This document shows positions 6,700-9,160 of a stretch of DNA of 9,160 nucleotides, piece by piece. The notes beneath the pieces were generated by a model. That model did no database searches. It saw only the letters and a program-made list of their open reading frames with translations, and was not told where the DNA came from. The stretch is taken from the NCBI GenBank assembly GCA_041601535.1, contig JBFIHZ010000146.1, positions 1 through 9,160 on the forward strand. The letters are read 5' to 3'. The DNA comes from JBFIHZ01 sp041601535 (GTDB lineage Bacteria > Pseudomonadota > Gammaproteobacteria > Xanthomonadales > SZUA-36). Numbering within the stretch: the stretch's first letter is position 1; every line of letters begins with the position of its first letter. The position numbers were made by a program, and so were the translations under genes.

Positions 6700-7767
6700 T
6701 CAGAAGTTTACTGCCGGGCTTCCGGCCGGAAAAAACACACCGACCAGGCGCATGCCTTCGTCGCTGGTGCATTCCAGTGAATGCAGTTGACGCCGTGGCA
6801 GGAAAATCACATCGCCAGGCTTAACCTCTGCGCGTGCCCCCTGGGTCCACATATAGCCGCTACCGGAAAGAATCGTGATGGTTTCTTCGTACAGGTGATG
6901 GTGGCCGGCGGCACGCGACCGCGGAACCTCTCCGACGAACTGAGTCATGTCGGCGCCGCCCGTGTGCTCATCGATCAACACCTGGTAGAACCGGTCTGCC
7001 ATGGCCTCGCGTTTGGCCGGGTCCACCACGAACACACGCTCAGCTATATCCGTATTGAAGTTGTCTGGCATGCTGTCCGGGAAATCCGCTTCGGAGCACT
7101 GCGGACACTGGGTGGCTGTTAACCGCATTTTCTCCGAACCGGCAGCGGGTATGATCGAAAATGCTTCGTCCGGACCCACAAATACGCCCCGCTCCGGACC
7201 GATGGGAAAACGCCGCCCGGAAATGACAATCTCACCCTGGCCGGACAAAACAAACAGGGCCAGGCTGCTGCCGGGAAATGCCATAACCGACGGTTCACCT
7301 TCCTCGGCCTCAATATAATAGAGTGACAGGCAGTTCGCGCCATCGTCCGGATGAATCATCGGGGTGTGGGCGATGTTTCCATGACGCCGCAGGCTGTCCG
7401 GATCTACCGTGCGGACGAAGCAGCTACCGTCGAGCAATGCCTTGCCAACCGCACCACCATCACGGGCGGTAACAGCCAGATGAGCAGTGGCTGCAATCTC
7501 TTCCTCGCTGGCCTCCTCATAGCCATCACCCAGGTTATTGTGACTGCCGTCGCAGAACGGCGCATCGCCGGTGTGTTTGCATGCACACAACAGGAAGTCA
7601 CCGCTGCGCTGGGCTTTGAAGCGGACGGGCTCGAACCCGCTTCCCTGATGAGAGCCATCGCAATACGGCTGCCTCTTGCTGCGCCCACAGCTGCACCACA
7701 GGTAACTTCTGCCTTCCTGCAAGGTAACCAGCTTGGGTTTGGTGCCTGCAATTACAGGTTCATTCAT
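6700..7767 (-). CDS. Double CDGSH iron-sulfur / bicupin fusion protein
   Basis: The 355-residue protein starts with two CDGSH iron-sulfur motifs, C25-x-C27...C36-DGS-H40 and C61-x-C63...C72-DGS-H76. Each should hold a redox-active 2Fe-2S cluster with 3Cys-1His ligation, as in mitoNEET/Miner-type proteins. Two cupin-like beta barrels follow. The first (about 145-215) has no His ligands and looks structural. The second (about 273-347) has a metal-type motif: H289/H291, E294 or E295, and H329 in LPRRQLHSL. A CPQC pair at 221-224 lies between the barrels. There is no signal peptide, so it should be cytosolic. It heads the operon and may carry out or support an oxygenase or other redox step on the pathway intermediate; electron transfer from the clusters to the cupin metal is an attractive guess. 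The ATG at 7767 has no clear Shine-Dalgarno; a second ATG lies four bases downstream, out of frame. Confidence 0.93.
   Translation of the reverse strand: MNEPVIAGTKPKLVTLQEGRSYLWCSCGRSKRQPYCDGSHQGSGFEPVRFKAQRSGDFLLCACKHTGDAPFCDGSHNNLGDGYEEASEEEIAATAHLAVTARDGGAVGKALLDGSCFVRTVDPDSLRRHGNIAHTPMIHPDDGANCLSLYYIEAEEGEPSVMAFPGSSLALFVLSGQGEIVISGRRFPIGPERGVFVGPDEAFSIIPAAGSEKMRLTATQCPQCSEADFPDSMPDNFNTDIAERVFVVDPAKREAMADRFYQVLIDEHTGGADMTQFVGEVPRSRAAGHHHLYEETITILSGSGYMWTQGARAEVKPGDVIFLPRRQLHSLECTSDEGMRLVGVFFPAGSPAVNF
6707..6717 (-). promoter_or_regulatory. Copy of TTTACTGCCGG motif before the transporter gene
   Basis: The plus strand reads TTTACTGCCGG, an 11-base exact match to 7776-7786 upstream of the operon. 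It lies within the last codons (PAVN) of the CDGSH-cupin gene, 18-28 bases before the transporter start. Only one arm of the palindrome is present. It may be an internal operator half-site or coincidental coding sequence. Confidence 0.18.
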
Positions 7768-7775
7768 TGCACTAT

Positions 7776-7790
7776 TTTACTGCCGGTAAA
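7776..7790 (-). promoter_or_regulatory. Candidate TetR-type operator at the operon start
   Basis: TTTACTGCCGGTAAA is a 15-base near-palindrome (arms TTTACTG and CGGTAAA, one mismatch about the centre). It lies 9-23 bases upstream of the first operon gene. A further GTTTAC at 7818-7823 forms an inverted pair with GTAAAC at 7786-7791. On the minus strand the sequence TAAAAT overlaps the palindrome and could be a -10 element, although I see no good -35. Location, symmetry and partial copies before tetR fit an operator, but binding is not shown by sequence alone. Confidence 0.4.
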
Positions 7791-8031
7791 CAATCAGTAT
7801 GCATAAGCTGACGGCCGGTTTACAGCGAATTCGGAATCCTTTTTAGATGATCTGCCCTAATGGCTGGCCCACCGGATTGCCGGTATGACGCACCAGAATT
7901 GAAGCTGGAAGGAACGCCCGTTGCAGCACCCTGTCGCCGATGGGTTTACTGCTGTCCGGCCACAACACGTTCAAGACTGTCACCGTGTCACGTGGGGCAG
8001 TTAACGGACCTGTCAGCCGAAATAATGTGGG

Positions 8032-8061
8032 TTGACATGCATCACCCCTGGCTCACTCAAT
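8032..8061 (+). promoter_or_regulatory. Possible sigma-70 promoter for the DksA-like gene
   Basis: A perfect -35 hexamer TTGACA (8032-8037) is followed after 18 bases by CTCAAT (8056-8061), a weak -10 matching three of six consensus bases. The spacing and the position about 40 bases upstream of the start codon are reasonable, but the -10 is poor, so confidence is low. Confidence 0.3.
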
Positions 8062-8089
8062 CAGATATACCCTGTAAGGCGTGAAATAC

Positions 8090-8094
8090 GAGGA
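8090..8094 (+). promoter_or_regulatory. Ribosome binding site of the DksA-like gene
   Basis: GAGGA lies 8 bases before the ATG at 8103. It is one of the clearest Shine-Dalgarno sequences in the window and supports this short gene as real. Confidence 0.75.
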
Positions 8095-8102
8095 ACCCGA
8101 CA

Positions 8103-8321
8103 ATGAGCCGATCAAGACAGGAACTACTTGCGCGCAAAGCAGAACTCACCCAACGATTGCAGGCTATACGTGCCGATATTGCCCGCGGCCTGGACGCCGA
8201 TTCTGAAGAACAGGCAGTGCAACTTGAGAATATGGAAGTACTGCAGGAAATCGGCCGCTTGGCGGAAAACGAACTTGAAAGCATAGAAAAGGCTCTGGCC
8301 GAAATGCCCGAAAAAGATTGA
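8103..8321 (+). CDS. Short DksA/TraR-like coiled-coil protein lacking the zinc finger
   Basis: A 72-residue, charged, almost entirely helical protein. The pattern MSRSRQELLARKAELTQRL, then a short break, then helical residues 40-67, matches the antiparallel coiled-coil hairpin of DksA/TraR family proteins, which insert into the RNA polymerase secondary channel. At the hairpin tip, DSEEQA (33-38) aligns with the DxxDxA tip of DksA, with Glu replacing the second Asp. Typical family members continue into a C4 zinc finger of about 30-40 residues; here the protein stops after residue 72 and the converging DUF2784 gene begins 37 bases later, leaving no room for a frameshifted finger. A strong GAGGA precedes the ATG. 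It could be a minimal polymerase-binding modulator or simply a small coiled-coil protein. Family assignment is by pattern, not by search. Confidence 0.75.
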   Translation: MSRSRQELLARKAELTQRLQAIRADIARGLDADSEEQAVQLENMEVLQEIGRLAENELESIEKALAEMPEKD

Positions 8322-8371
8322 AACGGCTCCCCGATCATCAGCCCAGTGAAACAGTGAGCTATTGCCGTTTC
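8320..8371. terminator. Inverted repeat across convergent gene ends
   Basis: GAAACGGC (8320-8327) and GCCGTTTC (8364-8371) are perfect 8-base inverted repeats that bracket the stop codons of the DksA-like gene (plus) and the DUF2784 gene (minus). The 36-base loop is long for an intrinsic terminator, but the position suits a bidirectional transcription end. Confidence 0.35.
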
Positions 8372-8736
8372 GCTCTGACTGCACGCCGCCAGATCAACAG
8401 GGCATAAACCAGGGAATTGATCAGCAGCACCGCAAGCCCCAGGGCAATACTGATGTCGGCCGTCAGCCCTTGCGGGTAAATCAAAGGCATCAAATAGTGA
8501 TCAATGAAGCCGCCTGAATAACCGGATTCTCCAGCCATGGCGCGCAGGCTCTGCTCCCACGGAGTCAATGGGCATTGCTTGTGAGCCAGTTCAACGTAAG
8601 CGCCCCATAGTACTGTCGGCAAATGCACCCAGGCCAGCCAGCCCCATCGCCACACCAGCAAACCGCCAAGCACTACGAAAACAATGAAGGCAAGGTGGAT
8701 CAACATCAAGGTATCTGCGGCGAATCCAGCCAGCAT
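8359..8736 (-). CDS. DUF2784 family small membrane protein
   Basis: This 125-residue inner-membrane protein of unknown function has hydrophobic segments at about 7-28, 33-50 and 94-116. Two family-like conserved stretches lie between them: CPLTPWEQSLR (55-65) and GYSGGFIDHYLMPLIYP (72-88), which I recognise as characteristic of DUF2784. The C-terminus is basic (RRAVRAKRQ), consistent with a cytosolic tail. The frame can be extended six codons to a GTG at 8754. I prefer the ATG at 8736 because CGGAG lies six bases upstream and the GTG has no good site. It is transcribed toward the DksA-like gene and shares no obvious function with the operon. Confidence 0.88.
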   Translation of the reverse strand: MLAGFAADTLMLIHLAFIVFVVLGGLLVWRWGWLAWVHLPTVLWGAYVELAHKQCPLTPWEQSLRAMAGESGYSGGFIDHYLMPLIYPQGLTADISIALGLAVLLINSLVYALLIWRRAVRAKRQ

Positions 8737-9066
8737 ATCCAGCTCCGAAAGCACTGTGACCCAGTCATAATACTGAATGCCGGCTTGCCTGATCGCAGTG
8801 AAATTAACCCCGTCACACGTCCTCGATCTTAAATTACTAATGTTTTCCGTAACTTAACATCAGGCAGGATGACGAAAATTGTCAACTTGTGCCGACCACG
8901 GACAAATCTCAACCGATTTAAACACCCAAAAGCAGGCCATTAATAAGTTTACCTATCTGTTTTATATGGTTTTTTTACCTTATGGCCTGTTTATTGCATT
9001 TATACCCTCACCTGACAACCCGGCACAAACGGACGGGCCGCGCCAGATTATGGGCAGGACTTCGCA
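8737..9066. other. AT-rich intergenic region
   Basis: About 330 bases without a supportable gene. The part from roughly 8905 to 9002 is clearly more AT-rich than the flanks and holds short T-runs and repeated TTTACC (8948-8953 and 8974-8979). It also holds an inverted repeat described separately. It probably contains the promoters for DUF2784 (minus) and the possible gene at 9067 (plus). Confidence 0.5.
8933..8989. repeat. 8-bp inverted repeat CAGGCCAT/ATGGCCTG
   Basis: CAGGCCAT (8933-8940) and ATGGCCTG (8982-8989) are exact inverted repeats separated by 41 AT-rich bases. AAG/CTT can add to the stem with a bulge. It may be a large stem-loop in a leader transcript or a pair of protein-binding half-sites. 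No T-run follows on the plus strand, so I do not call it a terminator. Confidence 0.35.
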
Positions 9067-9160
9067 ATGCCACATCAGGCAATACCGATACACTTCAGGG
9101 ACGAATCACCAGACAGACCTGCACGGAAGCACTGCGAGCACGGATGCGTATGGCACAGGG
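9067..9160 (+). CDS. Possible start of an unidentified protein, truncated by the window end
   Basis: An ATG at 9067 is preceded by AGGA at 9056-9059 with 7-base spacing, and the frame stays open to the window edge for 31 codons. The visible residues begin MPHQAIPIHFRDESPDRPAR and continue with a Cys/His-rich stretch. No family is recognised. It follows an AT-rich region suitable for a promoter. With so few codons it could also be a chance open frame. Confidence 0.3.
   Translation, partial: MPHQAIPIHFRDESPDRPARKHCEHGCVWHR

Larger units (their letters stand above)
1375..7767 (-). other. Predicted five-gene operon
   Basis: Five minus-strand genes follow one another with gaps of 10, 23, 29 and 13 bases, in the order CDGSH-bicupin, NSS symporter, class V PLP enzyme, amidohydrolase (intact), amidohydrolase (degenerate). 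Same strand, short gaps and no intervening terminator indicate a single transcript starting upstream of 7767. The mix of two exported hydrolases, one Na+ symporter and two cytosolic enzymes reads as an uptake-and-degradation module for a small amide or peptide-like amino acid derivative. That function is an inference. Confidence 0.8.
7791..8102. other. Divergent intergenic region between the operon and the DksA-like gene
   Basis: About 310 bases with no supportable gene. An open frame at 7860-8084 has no ribosome binding site and no recognisable content. Visible elements are the GTTTAC at 7818-7823, a short hairpin ACCGG-attg-CCGGT near 7870-7883, and the plus-strand promoter and ribosome binding site described separately. 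It should carry the promoters of both divergent units. Confidence 0.5.

Noticed and set aside
7860..8084. Plus-strand 74-codon open frame in the divergent promoter region
   Set aside because: No Shine-Dalgarno, composition unlike a folded protein, and it covers the likely promoter of the DksA-like gene.
8737..8754. GTG start at 8754 for the DUF2784 protein
   Set aside because: The ATG at 8736 has CGGAG six bases upstream, while the GTG has no comparable site; the extra six residues add no conserved content.
1..9160. CRISPR arrays, tRNA/rRNA genes, insertion-sequence ends
   Set aside because: Reading both strands showed no regularly spaced repeats, no cloverleaf with acceptor and TPsiC features, and no transposase or terminal inverted repeats.

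Overview
The window looks like chromosomal DNA of a Gram-negative bacterium, probably a marine or environmental gammaproteobacterium. This is inferred from moderate-to-high GC content, Sec signal peptides on two hydrolases, and families common there (NSS transporter, DUF2784, DksA-like coiled coil). Nothing in the sequence fixes a genus. There are no rRNA, tRNA, CRISPR or insertion-sequence genes.

Layout: positions 1-626 hold no gene I can support, only small hairpins. A TetR-family regulator lies on the plus strand at 627-1301. Converging on it from the right is a compact five-gene minus-strand operon (7767 down to 1375, gaps of 10-29 bases). In transcription order it encodes: a double-CDGSH iron-sulfur/bicupin fusion; a sodium:neurotransmitter-type symporter (TTG start); a class V PLP enzyme (GTG start); a secreted amidohydrolase with a complete metal site; and a second secreted amidohydrolase of identical length that has lost three of the family's metal ligands. 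A 335-base divergent region separates the operon from a plus-strand 72-residue DksA/TraR-like coiled-coil protein without a zinc finger (8103-8321). This converges with a small DUF2784 membrane protein on the minus strand (8359-8736). The last 330 bases before 9067 are AT-rich and intergenic, and a possible plus-strand gene starts at 9067 and runs off the window.

Working model (inference): the two signal-peptide amidohydrolases act outside the inner membrane on an amide or dipeptide-like compound. The symporter brings the released amino acid in with Na+, the PLP enzyme cleaves or rearranges it, and the cupin/CDGSH protein performs a redox or dioxygenase-like step. The order of chemistries resembles kynurenine-type catabolism, but the substrate cannot be read from sequence.

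The most notable observations are the degenerate amidohydrolase beside an intact paralogue, the CDGSH-bicupin fusion, and a recurring TTTACYG-type motif. A near-palindromic copy sits immediately upstream of the operon. Half copies lie just upstream of the tetR start and of two internal operon genes, which suggests a candidate TetR regulon signal.
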